In this document: positions 24,434 through 39,597 of the stretch, in pieces
Layout: every line of letters starts with the position of its first letter
How positions within the stretch are numbered: position 1 is the stretch's first letter
NCBI GenBank assembly: GCA_025642065.1
Contig: JAODUP010000011.1
Coordinates: forward strand, 560,001 to 624,000
Source of the DNA: Paralvinella palmiformis
Lineage: Eukaryota; Annelida; Polychaeta; Terebellida; Alvinellidae
Reading direction: 5' to 3'
DNA length: 64,000 nucleotides
Translations under genes and position numbers: made by a program
Notes under the pieces: model-generated
What the model was told of the DNA's origin: nothing
Database searches by the model: none
What the model saw: only the letters and a program-made list of their open reading frames with translations

Positions 24434-25534
24434 ATGACGTCACCGAAGGTTTGCGTTAGGAGGCTTTGTTACCACTGGCGATCGATCCTGTTGGCCGTCA
24501 GCTGTACGATCCTGATAGTCGTCCTGGTACACGTATCCAGGTACGTGCTCTACTCGACACCGGTACCGGTGTACGTTCTAGACAAGCTGAACCTCCGCCA
24601 GTATACGCTACCAGAGCTCGCCTGTCAGAGATGTAACAACTTCAGCTACGACTACATTGTTGAGAACGAAAAGTTCTGCGGCGACGAAGAGATCTTCCTC
24701 TTGACGTTCGTCACCTCATTCCACACGAATGTCGCCTCCCGAAATACGATGAGGAAGACCTGGGCGGCGACCAGAGAATACCGCGGCCTCAAACTGAAGA
24801 CGGTCTTCGTTTTCGGCACTCATCCCGACCGTAACCTAAACAATCAGACCCAATACGAGCAGGCTCGTTATGGGGACATCATCCAAGCGAACTTTGCCGA
24901 TCATTACCGATTTCTGACGAACAAGACGAGTCTCGCCCTTCGCTGGGTGATGAAGAACTGTCGTCAGGCCAAGTACGTCCTGAAGACGGATGACGACAGC
25001 TTCAACATTCTGGAGAACTTCGTCGACTATCTGATCCATGTGAAGACCGAGCGCTTCGTCGGCGGGTATTGCTTCACGGTGATGCCCGATCGGCGTTCCG
25101 GATCCAAGTTCCACGTCTCGGCCGATAGCTATCCGGATCTCTACTATCCAACGTACTGCGCCGGACCCGGATACGTGTTGTCGCGCGCTGCCGTTCGGGA
25201 TATCGTGGCCGTCACTGAGAACACCAGGTTTATCCCGATGGAGGACGTGTTCATCACGGGTATGTGCCGGATCCGGGCCGGCATCCAGTACACCGAGATA
25301 CCCGGAATGGTGGTCGGTCAGGATCAGATGACTCCCTGTAATCTGGCCATCTGGGTCAAGAACGGACATAATATAGTTCCGGGTCGAGCGGAAATGATCT
25401 GGAAGCGTCTGCAGAGCGTGGACAGGACTAAAGACTGCGCGTCGAGGACCACCTACCTCTACATGATCCTGATCGGGTTTGTTCTGATCTGGAGCAGGTT
25501 TATGTATCGAATGTATTCGGTGCCGACGAGATAG
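24434..25534 (+). CDS. Beta-1,3-galactosyltransferase family (GT31) enzyme, intronless
   Basis: Golgi type II glycosyltransferase expected to move galactose or GlcNAc from a UDP-sugar to a glycan acceptor. The 366-residue ORF shows a signal anchor (about 17-38), a short stem and the GT31 blocks in order. These are RNTMRKTW (103-110), FADHYRFLTNKT (154-165), KTDDDSFN with the metal-binding DDD (186-188), YPTYCAGPGYVLSR (238-251) and EDVFITG (270-276). N-glycosylation sequons lie at 69, 137 and 163. The reading frame is unbroken and visibly more GC-rich than its surroundings, with mostly G/C third positions. A second hydrophobic stretch (about 341-357) near the C-terminus is unusual for the family. 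Single-exon structure is common for B3GALT genes. The exact linkage cannot be told from sequence. Confidence 0.94.
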   Translation: MTSPKVCVRRLCYHWRSILLAVSCTILIVVLVHVSRYVLYSTPVPVYVLDKLNLRQYTLPELACQRCNNFSYDYIVENEKFCGDEEIFLLTFVTSFHTNVASRNTMRKTWAATREYRGLKLKTVFVFGTHPDRNLNNQTQYEQARYGDIIQANFADHYRFLTNKTSLALRWVMKNCRQAKYVLKTDDDSFNILENFVDYLIHVKTERFVGGYCFTVMPDRRSGSKFHVSADSYPDLYYPTYCAGPGYVLSRAAVRDIVAVTENTRFIPMEDVFITGMCRIRAGIQYTEIPGMVVGQDQMTPCNLAIWVKNGHNIVPGRAEMIWKRLQSVDRTKDCASRTTYLYMILIGFVLIWSRFMYRMYSVPTR

Positions 25535-26639
25535 ACATGACGAGGGTTCTGGATCTCAAATAGTTATTTGTTCTAATTGATTTATATAGTCCTGGATCAT
25601 TATCTATACTCAAAAGACACCCCGTTATTATCATTATGATATAATAATGAACACATGATTTTTATGAGTAATTTGAGGGGGCTGACTCCTTTGCCTTCTT
25701 TTCTCTTGGTATTGATGGGTACAATTTGGCACCATCCTCAACATCCAGGAGAGTACACAGGCCAGGCCACAGACATTCATCACCCTCCTATGGGGTGCTC
25801 ATTTATCACTTATGAAGTTAGTCTGGGTACCAGTTGGTGGTTTCGAATTAAGGAGTTCTAGGTATCAGGGTTATCACATTATCAGTAGGCCCCCTCGCTA
25901 CCCCTCTCCCCCCCCCCCAAATTATAGGACTGTCTCGTGGTCTCTAATAGTACTGGTGACAGTCTTTTGGGGATGTTTCATCTATGAATTACAGAGTTGA
26001 CTAAACGTTCCAAGTGTGACTATATAGCGACGACACTAGACAAAACACTTCAGTTTCCATGTCTAACAGTCGAAGTGTTATACAGGAACGTGTATAACGG
26101 ATATGCGTTCAGTACAGTGAACTTTCAGTAGTAGAACACGTAAAGAAATAAGTAAAATCTGGTTTGCCCACGTTCCAAGGGATGCCAAAACACCTCGATA
26201 CAACCGAATAATGAGACAACCGCATTTTGTGAAATGACCGAAAGGGCGATAAAACAAGATAAAATTGTGGGGAGGGTTATAATAAAATACAAAATGTGGA
26301 ATGTGTTGTGTTTTTTATGTGCATGCAGACTTACCTTTTTTACCTTATATAAATTATTATAGGATACATCTATGAATTAATAAATAGAGAAAAAATGTAA
26401 AATAAATAATAAATTACAACGATACATAATTGTTTACCAAGAAGTCCTGCAGCAGAGTTTGTTTGTAGTTTGCATATTTAGTTTTTTAATTCGAATCACT
26501 CTACATTATAGTCCTGATTATAAAGCTAAGGTACCTGATGAAGTACTGGCTAGAGGAACGATGTCATCTGTATTATCATTGTTTAGTTGGGACGTTGTAG
26601 TCTGTGTGTAGTTCTCAGTAACAGTTTCTATGATGGTAC
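25535..26639. other. Intergenic, 3' side of the galactosyltransferase
   Basis: It begins with the 3' UTR of the galactosyltransferase. AATAAA occurs near 26400 but is distant. A C homopolymer lies at about 25910-25919. I see no other gene. Confidence 0.45.
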
Positions 26640-27218
26640 CATTGACCTAAAAGAAAACTAGACCGAACACGGCCGCCGATTCGATGGCAAACAGGTCCCA
26701 ACTTCCGGTCGAGGAAAAAGGGAACGCAGACTGCAAAATCAGGTTTATAAACGTGGTGAATTATTATCGTGTCGATAGCTGCATAAGCAGTGGACGTGGA
26801 AGTAATACAAACGGGATATATTTTCATCGGTAAGTATAAGGAACACATTTAAAATAGCTGTTAAAGCGGGATTTTGGGCGGGAAATTAAGCTTAACTATT
26901 ATTATTATATTTAGCCTGTTCGGCAACCCCCGGCCTATCGCTGACGTTTGATGCGAACTAAACTAGATCTACGGACTTATATAAAACGACATTTAGATAT
27001 TTCATGGCATATAATAGGACATGAATAATACAGATTGTCTGCACACACAAAATTATAATGAACGCATCACAATAAATGTCCGTATTCATAGGTTCAAAAC
27101 TCGAAGCGCAGCCGCTTCAACGTTGCTTTTGCCTCTACCGGAAGTCAGCGCTGTTTGGTCATGGCGGGCTCATTCAAACATCACTGACTGCTCGATCTAG
27201 TTTTCTTTTAGGTCAATG
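26640..27218. mobile_element. Foldback / long-TIR non-autonomous element
   Basis: The left arm (26640-26666, CATTGACCTAAAAGAAAACT then AGACCGA) is matched in reverse complement at 27192-27218, with one mismatch over 27 bases. Weaker similarity continues inward for about 60 more bases (aacag, acttccggt, gagg, aaaag in the same order). The interior has no coding potential. The two arms look like the ends of a MITE or foldback element. No target duplication was found. Confidence 0.65.
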
Positions 27219-27539
27219 GGTCAATCGATGGTACTATCTGTTCTGCATACTGACGTCATCAAAATGTGTGCATCTAGGTATAATTTCTCTAGGTTATGGG
27301 TGTAACGTCACCATTCTCTGCTTGCCAACAATGAGCATGCGTGCATATTCGGTTGTATAATTATTTAGCCACATGACGTCCAGCCAAAATGACCTGTGTA
27401 GAGACAAACTTATGATGATGTTTCTATTAATAAAACTTATTTTATGTATAATTTGTAAGATAAAATTACTAGAGTGGCTAATAATGTCAATAAAACTTAT
27501 GATTCTTAGAATCATTCGATTGGGCATCAAATAATCGCT

Positions 27540-28184
27540 TTAAAGGGATTGTCCACCTTCATTTCAAATTTTCAGAACTAATATAGCTATACTCATAAAT
27601 ATCATACATAATATCAAAATGTGTAAACGATCACCCACAAATTAAATAATCCAGTTCAAATTGCTGATTAATCGACTTTTAACGGTCTGTGGACGCCGCG
27701 ATTTTGAAGCTAAACAGAGTCCAGAAGCTCCTGAATCCTGACGTCACTAGAGCGTATCCGGTTGACCTGAAGTCTGTAGAGCCCGTACTAAAGCATGTAA
27801 ACAAGTGTGAGCAAAGAATTATTCCAGAACTAAACGGCATTATCTTGTTAAAATTACATCGTGAACGATATACAACCATATCAGTATGAGCTAGAAGGAA
27901 CCTGACAAGAGGAAGATGATTCAAAATGGCTCAGAAATTAACCCTCGAGAGAAACTATAATCCACGTCAGTCTAGAGAGCGCCCATGTGACGTCAGAGCA
28001 TTTCAGTTTTATCCTTCCCGCCTTCGTATCTAGCAGCCGTAATGGCGGCCCTCCAGTAGTTTGGATTATTTCCCTATATCTATGATATCAGGTATATTTC
28101 GTGATTATTATTGTGGAATTTGTGGTTACTGTTCTAAGCATAACACATTTAATAAATATTTTCTGATGATGGACTGTCCCTGTA
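27540..28184. mobile_element. MITE-like element
   Basis: The left end TTAAAGGGATTGTCCACC pairs with the right end read in reverse, TTACAGGGACAGTCCATC, at 14 of 18 positions. The 0.6-kb interior contains only a short ORF with no recognisable domain. A single copy of the left-end motif also occurs at 41089, which suggests a family. The exact boundaries and target duplication are uncertain. Confidence 0.5.
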
Positions 28185-28214
28185 ACAACTATATAGTTCG
28201 AAGGGGCATATCCG

Positions 28215-28322
28215 AGGCCTAAATGGTGACGTATTTAAGCACAGATCTATAGCACCTGGGTTCAAATCCAGGCTAGAGTATGGCTGGAAGGTGTTTTAAC
28301 TTCACCCTCGGGGGTCACGTGA
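28215..28322 (+). repeat. Diverged SINE family B copy
   Basis: A B-box-like gcacctgggttcaaatccagg is followed by a shortened family B body (ggaaggtgttttaacttcac, gggggtcac). The tail is missing. Confidence 0.5.
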
Positions 28323-28507
28323 TTAACAATACACCAATACATTAAACAATCGAAAGTTTCCACACAATATCCATGTTAGACTATAGCGTTACATGTAATT
28401 ACGTTTCAAATTATTATGATAGGTCAGTTTAGGTACTTGATATGATTAAAAGATTAATTTCCCTATTAAAACATCACGTGACCCTAATCTGCGGCAAATC
28501 GTAAATA

Positions 28508-29172
28508 ATGGCATCGGTAAAGAGAAAGCTAACCATTCACAAAGTAGACTGTCAATAAAAAAAAATCGAAAAGCAAAATTGCTCTGCTCGTAGACAACGA
28601 CTCTTCTCATCCTCACGGATGCCTCCTTAGTCTAACTGGTAGCGCGTTGGATCACTGCCATCTGAGTTCGACCGGTGTTTCATGTTTGACTTCGCTTCAT
28701 TACCATTGGATGTCGTTTAGCCTACCATGTGCACAAAAGTGGCCGTAAAACATCAATCAATCATCCTCACGTCGACCTCACCAACGTCACGTTCTTCTTC
28801 CTGCCTCCCAATACCACATCTCTGATCCAACTAATGTATCAGGGGATCATCAAAAATATCAAAACTCACTGCAGACGTCTACTCGTTGACCTCCTTATTA
28901 CAGCCATAGAGAACAACATAGACTTCACCTCCATCAATGGCCTTGAAGCTCAACGTATGCTCCAGTGAGTATTGTCATCAGTCTCAGACAAAACCATCAT
29001 CAACTGCTTCAAACATATCAGATTTATGACCCTAGACCTCATCGTCGATGAATCTACTCAAACTAGTGATGAGGACGACGACATACCTCTTACTGTACTG
29101 AAAAGAATGGCTACGGATGTTTTATATGCCACCCGATCTACAGGTTTATATGAAATGTATATTTTGGAGTAA
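28508..29172 (+). pseudogene. Tigger/pogo transposase remnant split by a SINE
   Basis: The left part (28572-28617) encodes KIALLVDND, the second catalytic Asp block of a Tigger/pogo DDE transposase. The right part (28761-29172) continues with LTNVTFFFLPPNTTSLIQ. There the D of the usual MDQGI is Tyr (MYQGI), so the catalytic triad is broken. A TGA stop (28966-28968) interrupts the same frame. Between the halves sits a family B SINE with an 11-base duplication (28607-28617 and 28761-28771), so the protein frame is the same on both sides. An ATG at 28508 followed by MASVKRKLTIHK may be the original N-terminus, joined by an internal deletion. Confidence 0.82.
28621..28760 (+). mobile_element. 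SINE family B inserted in the Tigger transposase
   Basis: The tRNA-like head gcctccttagtctaactggt is followed by the family B body, ending ttagcctaccatgtgcac and an aatcaatca tail. It is flanked by TCATCCTCACG on both sides. Part of the usual middle (the ggcgtgggcatatctgaagg section) is missing. Confidence 0.88.
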
Positions 29173-29935
29173 GATGGACATTTACAAAGAAAGTCTTTAA
29201 TTTGTCGGCATATAACCTTGAGTCAGTTGTATACTTGGGTCGAAGGTTGTTAATGGCGTATTACAATTCGTCCAAATTAGATGGATTTGCGAGGAGTGGG
29301 TCTTTCTTATACAGTGTTTGGCATATATATATATATATATATATTGGGCAGCAATATGTTTTGTTTGTTTTTTACAGTTTGAAACGCATATTCTAGGTTT
29401 ATGCAATAAATAGGATTATTTCATTTCTAATGTTATTATGTAATGATTCTCCCTTTGACTCAGTATGTTATGATGTTACTTTACGATGATTACTCTAAAT
29501 TAAGTATATAATGTCAGAACTGTTCAGCTCCTAGAAGAATATAACTAACCCACTTCAGAGAATGACATATTTCTCCATCATATACCATCTCAGACGCTGA
29601 ATAATCTGTCTCTCTCTCTCAGTGTGTGTGTGTGTGTGTGTTATTCAATTTATTTGACACATCAGCGCTTGTCCTGGGTTCTACGATAAATTACAGATAG
29701 GTCACGTGGTGTAGAACAACGTTGATGCTGACCTTAGATATCAGGACATAACTGAGATATTAACTTTATTTAACGACAGAATATCTCATCGTATTTTATA
29801 GATAAGTAATGCTGTTTAATTAACTAAACATTGTAACATTAATTGTTATGTTCTATCCGTTTTAAACACACTTCTTATTATCATATGTAACGTAAACACT
29901 ATATTATGTATTGTTTCTCGCGGTGAATTATCTCT

Positions 29936-29984
<49 letters not shown>

Positions 29985-31088
29985 ATGTGTATGTTTTAAG
30001 ATACACATAGACAGGCACAGAGCATCAACACATCTAAACATCCTTCGAGAGCAGCGTAATGTTTTAACTAGTGTATTATATGAAGCCTCTGACTGACAGA
30101 AAACATCCATCCTCATTGTTCAATAACGAATTATATATGTGGGGGTCTATTTTGTTCATTATGTAATATTATGAACAACCACCTCCCCGTGACTGACAGG
30201 GCAACACATCCCGTGTGTTCCGGGTATCATAAAGGGCAACAAAAATCAAAGCTACACTATATAACTGTTTTATGCCAGTGTGTCTTACTTTCCACTCACT
30301 CTATCACTTACTCACTGACATGGGGGAGTAATACAGAAAAATGGAACCGACATATCCCGAACGTAGTAGCTGGTAGTATGTTACGTCTTCCGGATTATTA
30401 TATGTCACTGTAATCTGTTGTTCAGACCGATGTGAGGACCATCTTATACCAAGTTCGCGATGTGGAGTGTCTACTTTTAATTATATGTCGCCTTGTTTTC
30501 TGTCTATTTACATTAATATCTCATAATGTCTCACGATGATTGTTTTTTTTTTAATAATTAAATTTATTTCCTGTTCTCCAAATAGAGCACGGATAAGACA
30601 GAAATACCATCACATTAAGCACCAGGCAGGTTAAATACGAGTAACAATAGTAAAAGTCAAATATTAAAAACTAGATATAAGTGTAAATTCCAAAACATCA
30701 TTCGTATTTCGCTTAGAGTCGTATATATTATCATAACACGCGAGTCCTCGCATGCACACCCACACACACGACGTTGCCCATATCTCGGTGTGAAATTCTT
30801 GATTCAGTCTCTGATTAATTGTCCAGAGTATATATTAACGAATCGTGATTCTTTATGCTAGTTCCTTATCCTATACTGATAACAGACACATACGCGCGCG
30901 CGCTCGCTCGCTCGCACAATTATGACTTATACTTTGTGGAATCCCCAATTCGTCGGCACCTGTCGGATCCCGAATTGTGCGTCACCCCTAAAGCCTCACA
31001 TCCGATGTCCATGGATACATATCAAATTTACGCACGCGTGTCTTGAATACACCTCCAATGTATATCCAGACAGACAATACAATATCCA
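29173..31088. other. Intergenic, with simple repeats and PGAM5 3' UTR
   Basis: It contains (TA)n at 29323-29344, a (CT)n(GT)n block at 29937-29984 and an alternating GC/TCGC patch at 30894-30916. A minus-strand AATAAA (30563-30568) could end the PGAM5 transcript. I see no other gene. Confidence 0.5.
30563..30568 (-). terminator. Candidate polyadenylation signal for PGAM5
   Basis: AATAAA on the minus strand, about 520 bases beyond the stop codon. It is the nearest canonical signal seen. Confidence 0.35.
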
Positions 31089-34000
31089 TCAGCCACTCCA
31101 CTCCTGTTTCGCTAGATGTCCCACATCGCCAACAAATCGGATGTCCACTTTACCATCAGAATATATCTGGATCAGTGTGATGCTGCCCTGGAGTACAGCT
31201 ATCCTGAGCCATCTGGATATAGGTACCTGTAGGGATCTGAAAATATATAACAGACAAATCTGTACTAAAGGAAGGGGTGGTTTTTATGATTGGATATATA
31301 GGGTATTCATTTTAATATGATAGTGTAACAGAATTCAAGGTGTTGGTTCATGATAACATCTTAGATATCAATACTGTTTTGGCTTTTGTTTCATATTTAA
31401 ATACTTTGTTCCTATTTGGTATTTGCCTTTTGAATAAAAATATAACAATGATATTTAGTTCCAACTTGCATATTATTTGTTCCGGTTTATATTTCACATA
31501 GAACATATTAGTCAAATACATACATATTGGAAGACCTGTGTGGTTACTTAAAGCTGTCTTCCCACAGGCCCCACACTAGCTCCAGCGCATTAAGATTTCT
31601 GTATAACACACAAGTCCCCTTTATCTTCATTTTCTTTACACAGTTCTTTTGCATCGAACCCCCCTCCCCTCCCCCTAAGTATCCCAACATTATCTTACCT
31701 CAATACAGCATACGATATAACATTGCCATGGACGACTATTATCTCATTCGAATCCGTCTCCCTGCCGCTGTCGGCTCTGTGTATATATTTGTCGAAGGCA
31801 TCCTTCAGCCTCGGCACATCATTGGCAAATATCTGTAAGTAGGCAATAGGATAGATTGTATACTGGAATTGTGGTGGGGGTGAAATAGGTTGAGAACGTT
31901 GTGTTGTTCTCACACAGCCGTAACATATTGGCGATAGATCTTCTCTGATACAGTAATATGGTACTATTAGTGATCTTTGTTCAACCTCAACGCTGCTAAA
32001 AAGTGGAACAAATATACAGTAAAAGTTGGTTATGAATAGCTAGGATATAACGAAATGATTATGAAGTGGTTAGCTGGTCCGGCCAAGCTTCCATTCAGTT
32101 CCATAACAAAGAAACTGGGAGACAACTTGCTTAAAGCGAAGTGATATTTCGGTCCCAGCTACATTGAATCAATATAAATTGCGCTGGATATAACGAAATA
32201 CGATATTTGAAACTTCAATTCTCAGTTAGTCCAAGGAACGTTGTGATCATTGCAATCGTAAATACAACAACCAATTTGACACATGTCACTTCAAAGGGTA
32301 TTAGGCGTATGATAAACTGCGAACTTTGGATTGACTTCCTAACCTGTTTAATCAATAATCTTAATGAGCTCCGGTGGCCTAGCGGTTAAGCACCCGGCAC
32401 TTGCTGCCAACGATCACAGGTTCGAACCCCGTAAGAGGTCGACACTTTTCCAGAGATTAATTTCTCGGCTCACAACATCGTTAAATGGCGCTGCCGTCTC
32501 CACTGAATAATTTAAAATAAAGGGGGACGTTAAAGCCCCCTGAGGACGTAAAACACTCTGGCAGTGACCACCCTCAGGGTATTTCGGCTCCATCTTTCCG
32601 TACTGCTACCCAGTGAGTGGTGGGGGAGGTGTTTCTCAACCGCTCCAACATAGAGGCTGTGCCGAATAAGCAACAGCCTGGGGATTCTCCCCAAACAACA
32701 AAATATTAATAATCAAATATAACAATGGCTAGCAAATGTAAACTAGTATCTCTTGACACAAAAGTTCCATGCTCTTGACGAAGTTGACAAAAAAAGTGAA
32801 AGCTGAGACTCAAATTTCTAAAGAATGTGGTATTCCGTGTAACACACATTAAATGTAGTTAAAGAACAAAGACGCCCCGAAAAGAGCTCACGGAAATTTT
32901 GCGCCAGCCCGGAAACTGTTAAGAAAGGCCAAACACAGTGATGTTGAGGCTGCATTGCTTATGTGGTTTAAAGATACCAGAGCCGAAAAAAATCAATGTC
33001 CTTTACAGGATTTGTTCCTGTAAAATCATTTAGGATAATGTGGAAATAAACTATGAAATGAATTGTTGGTTTTCATCATCCAATCAGAGACTAAGAACAC
33101 ATTTGTTCTTTGTCTTAATAAAATAATAAAACATGGTTATTTTCACCAATTATCGTTCATGCGTTGGTAACTAATTTGAAAACGGGGATAAAACGAAGTA
33201 CCATTAAAACGAAATGAATTCCCAGTCCCTTTGAATTTCGTTATAACCAACTTTTACTGTATATGCTAACTTGCTCAGGGGAAAATAAATGATCTGGTGA
33301 AACATCCGACAGAGATATACAACACCGGAATTCGAATCCAGATGTAGAATTTAGCGTCCGTATACGATAATATGGAAAAGAAAATCCATGTTTTACGTGT
33401 GAGATTTCGGTAGGTGGTATGTCATATTGACGGAAGAAACAAAACTATTAAATGGTTAATATTAAAGGCGAATATTTACGGCCGAACAATCCCGGAAGTG
33501 AAAAATGAAACACCAGTCAAAACACTAGGTTGGAATTATTTGAAATCGGCTGATAGAAGTCTGTGGCCAACCGCTCTATCAGCTGGGCCATGGAGACGCC
33601 TGCTGATAAAAGTTGACAGTACTGGATGTGTCCGTGATGATTTGATCATCACGTTATGAAGTATCCCTGGAAAATGAGGATCTGGAAATAATATCAGGAT
33701 CTGAGATGTCATGCCAATCAACAAATGAAATCTGGTAATCGTATGTGAAGGAAATAACTCCCTACAAGCCAGTACACCATCATACAAGAGTTATTCATTG
33801 TAATCTCAGTCGGGCTAACTCATACATACATTAAGGCCGAGCTTTGTTTGTGTATTGTTTACGTTGGCACACCGATTAAAGCGCTCCGCCGGAAACCTCC
33901 AGGTTGTGGATTCGAATCCTGTGTGTTCTCAGATAAGTTTCACCAAGGAGGGGTCGTCCCTCGGTGATACGTTACAGGCTTGACCACCGTCGAGGTTAAC

Positions 34001-35640
34001 CAACTCCACTGAACTCAACTAACAACGAAAATAAATCCTTAATCCAACCAATTGGATTATACAGACCTGATCATTCTTGTTCCAGAGACCAGGTGATGCC
34101 GGTTCTGGATAAGCCGGCCAACCTTCCTTCAGCTGGTCGGAGTACTCAACATTCAAATAATCGATAAACTGATGTATGATGTCCGCTGTCTCGGCTGCTC
34201 GTATCGATGTTGATGATATAAATCTGGTAAAAGTGATGTTCCAAGACTTGAGCTTCTTTGCTACCTTTGTAGCTTGTATATGTCCTGATCGAGAATGAAC
34301 ATGGTATAATAATAATAATAATAATAATACATGTAATAATGATATGCCATTTGACGATGCTGCAGAATATAACTGAGCTTTGATTGGGTATTGATACAAT
34401 GTTGTGTTAACTGTTACTACCATTTCAGTATGTTGAGAGAGGAGAGATGGAATACATGTGGACATATAGACAAGTATAAGTGTGCGCACACATTCTTACC
34501 AAGAGGTGACAGATGTTTCTCATAAGGACCATTGCCATAATACTGTCCGTGTCTGACCAAGTACAAAAATCTGTTGACCTTCACTTTGGTGTCTTCTCTC
34601 CTGGATACAAAGAAACTACTAATTATCGAGAGGTCTGTCAACAATACACGATATGACACTATACTATACTAAATCATCATCATCTTCACTTACCCATCCC
34701 AGTTCCAGTTCCATGTTATATTACATCCATCAGATTGTGATATCTCACAATTAGGTGTCTTTTTTTGTTTTTCTTCCATCGACTTATCCGAACCTTCCAA
34801 TTTATTGAGTCCGGCATTATAAACAAATACGTCATCGTCTAAGTTCTAGAGTTGGGTTAAAGATAAACGCCAGATGTTGTTTACACGTAGTCAGATGTAC
34901 GCGACATACGGACAGATGTTATGTTTATATACAAACAGGTGATGTCCGCGACATGGATGGAAATATTAGTGACCTACAAACAGGCTACTGTAACGTACAT
35001 GTCAATGTTTTTGACATTCAGACAGATATTTGTGACGCACACAGAGAGAGAGAGAGAGAGATATATATATATATTTGTCGTATACAATCAAATACTTCAG
35101 GTACAGATGAATGTTTTACATATAAACAAACGACTGCTGCATAAACAAAAGACTGACATACATACGGGTATTTTAGAAGAAAATAAAAACAGATGTTAAA
35201 CGGTTGAGTGTTTCATCTATTATAAACCTGTTTCCGTATTATAATTAATCAATTATATAACACACAGACACAGATATTCGTGTCTTTACAATAAAATGGA
35301 CAATGCAAATTGCAGACGATAAAATCTGCCTTCAAAGACTATCTGTCTTAAATGAACACGGAAACTAGCTGTTCTAATTCACTAAAAGTCCTTGGTCGTA
35401 AAGCTTATCTTCTTAAAAGACAACAAGGATCCGGGTCCGATTTAAACAAAAATGGTGTCCACATCATGTGCTTGTGTTATTACTGATGTGACGTCATAAG
35501 CTTATAACCCTACTATTTGACCTGCCGATACAAGTTCTTCGGGTTTAAGAACCATGGTATAGAACAAGTCGATCACTATCAGTAAAATCCTATATTTGTA
35601 CCATAACCTTTTCATGTGAATGCAAAATATACTGACTGGC

Positions 35641-35676
<36 letters not shown>

Positions 35677-35914
35677 GTGCGTGTCCTTCAAACTATGTTA
35701 CACATACATACTGATATATATGTGTGTGTGCGTGTGCGCGCACGCGTGTGTGTGTGTGTGTGTGTGTGTGTGATGCAGAAAACCCACTAACCTGACTAGG
35801 ATTTAGTCCATGTTTCTTTAGACCAGACCACGACATAAACACTAAATACTGGGCAACGAATAGACACAGATTGAACACCAACAATACAATGTTTATCGGA
35901 CATTTTGGCTTCAT
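31089..35914 (-). CDS. PGAM5: PGAM5-like mitochondrial Ser/Thr phosphatase
   Basis: Phosphoglycerate-mutase-fold protein phosphatase, anchored in mitochondrial membrane in animals. Minus-strand CDS is join(35792-35914, 34694-34845, 34500-34600, 34067-34284, 31699-31832, 31089-31236), all GT-AG with matching phases. The total is 291 residues, against about 289 in human PGAM5. The N-terminal membrane helix spans about residues 8-28. The WNWNWD stretch (86-91) corresponds to the family's WDxNWD multimerisation motif. LVRHGQYY holds catalytic His109, SSTSIRAAET holds Arg154, EGWPAYPEP follows, and VVHGNVI holds His233. All core residues look intact. The linker between WNWNWD and RHG is only about 16 residues, so the NxESGEE-type KEAP1 contact of mammals is absent. 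The start is the ATG at 35914, with a GTG upstream rejected. Intron 4 holds a Tigger element. Confidence 0.93.
32366..32701 (+). mobile_element. SINE family A nested in the Tigger element
   Basis: The tRNA-like head GAGCTCCGGTGGCCTAGCGG and the body match 51133-51496 almost throughout. About 16 bases (gtgggtggttgaccac region) are missing just after the cacaacatcg block. It ends in an A-rich run. Its position inside the TIRs shows that it inserted after the Tigger element. Confidence 0.9.
32723..33015 (+). pseudogene. Tigger transposase N-terminal remnant
   Basis: It starts at an ATG reading MASKCKLVSLDTKV and shifts frame. It then shows ISKECGIPCNTH and KNKD, which is the helix-turn-helix seen in Tigger/CENP-B proteins (..EFGIPRSTL..ILKNKD). 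A long open stretch follows with HSDVEAALLMWFKDTRAEKN, the second DNA-binding domain. Several stops and at least one frameshift break it. The DDE domain is absent. Confidence 0.78.
33865..34015 (+). repeat. tRNA-like SINE fragment, family D
   Basis: A gattaaagcgctccgc A-box-like stretch is followed by a B-box-like ggattcgaatcctgtg and a body with cagataagtttcaccaagga. The region around the box matches 22555-22680. It lies in intron 4 of the PGAM5-like gene, close to exon 4. Confidence 0.5.
35640..35772. repeat. (CT)n and (GT)n microsatellites with alternating GC core
   Basis: A CT run (35642-35672) is followed by TG/CG alternation (35720-35772, including gcgcgcacgcg) just inside the donor of PGAM5 exon 1. 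The alternating purine-pyrimidine stretch could adopt Z-form DNA. Confidence 0.85.
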
Positions 35915-35926
35915 CCTTTTTTTCAC

Positions 35927-39597
<3,671 letters not shown>

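Larger units (their letters stand above)
32017..33259. mobile_element. Tigger/pogo DNA transposon with perfect TIRs
   Basis: A perfect 17-base inverted repeat, CAGTAAAAGTTGGTTAT, bounds the element (32017-32033 and 33243-33259). TA flanks each end, as expected for Tc1/mariner-Tigger insertion. The 1,243 bases include a degenerate transposase N-terminus (32723-33015) and a family A SINE (32366-32701). It lies in intron 4 of the PGAM5-like gene. With the catalytic half missing and stops present, it cannot encode its own mobility. Confidence 0.92.

Noticed and set aside
24836..25369. 177-codon minus-strand ORF
   Set aside because: It is opposite the GT31 gene, whose GC-rich third positions leave the antisense frame open. 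It has no own motifs.
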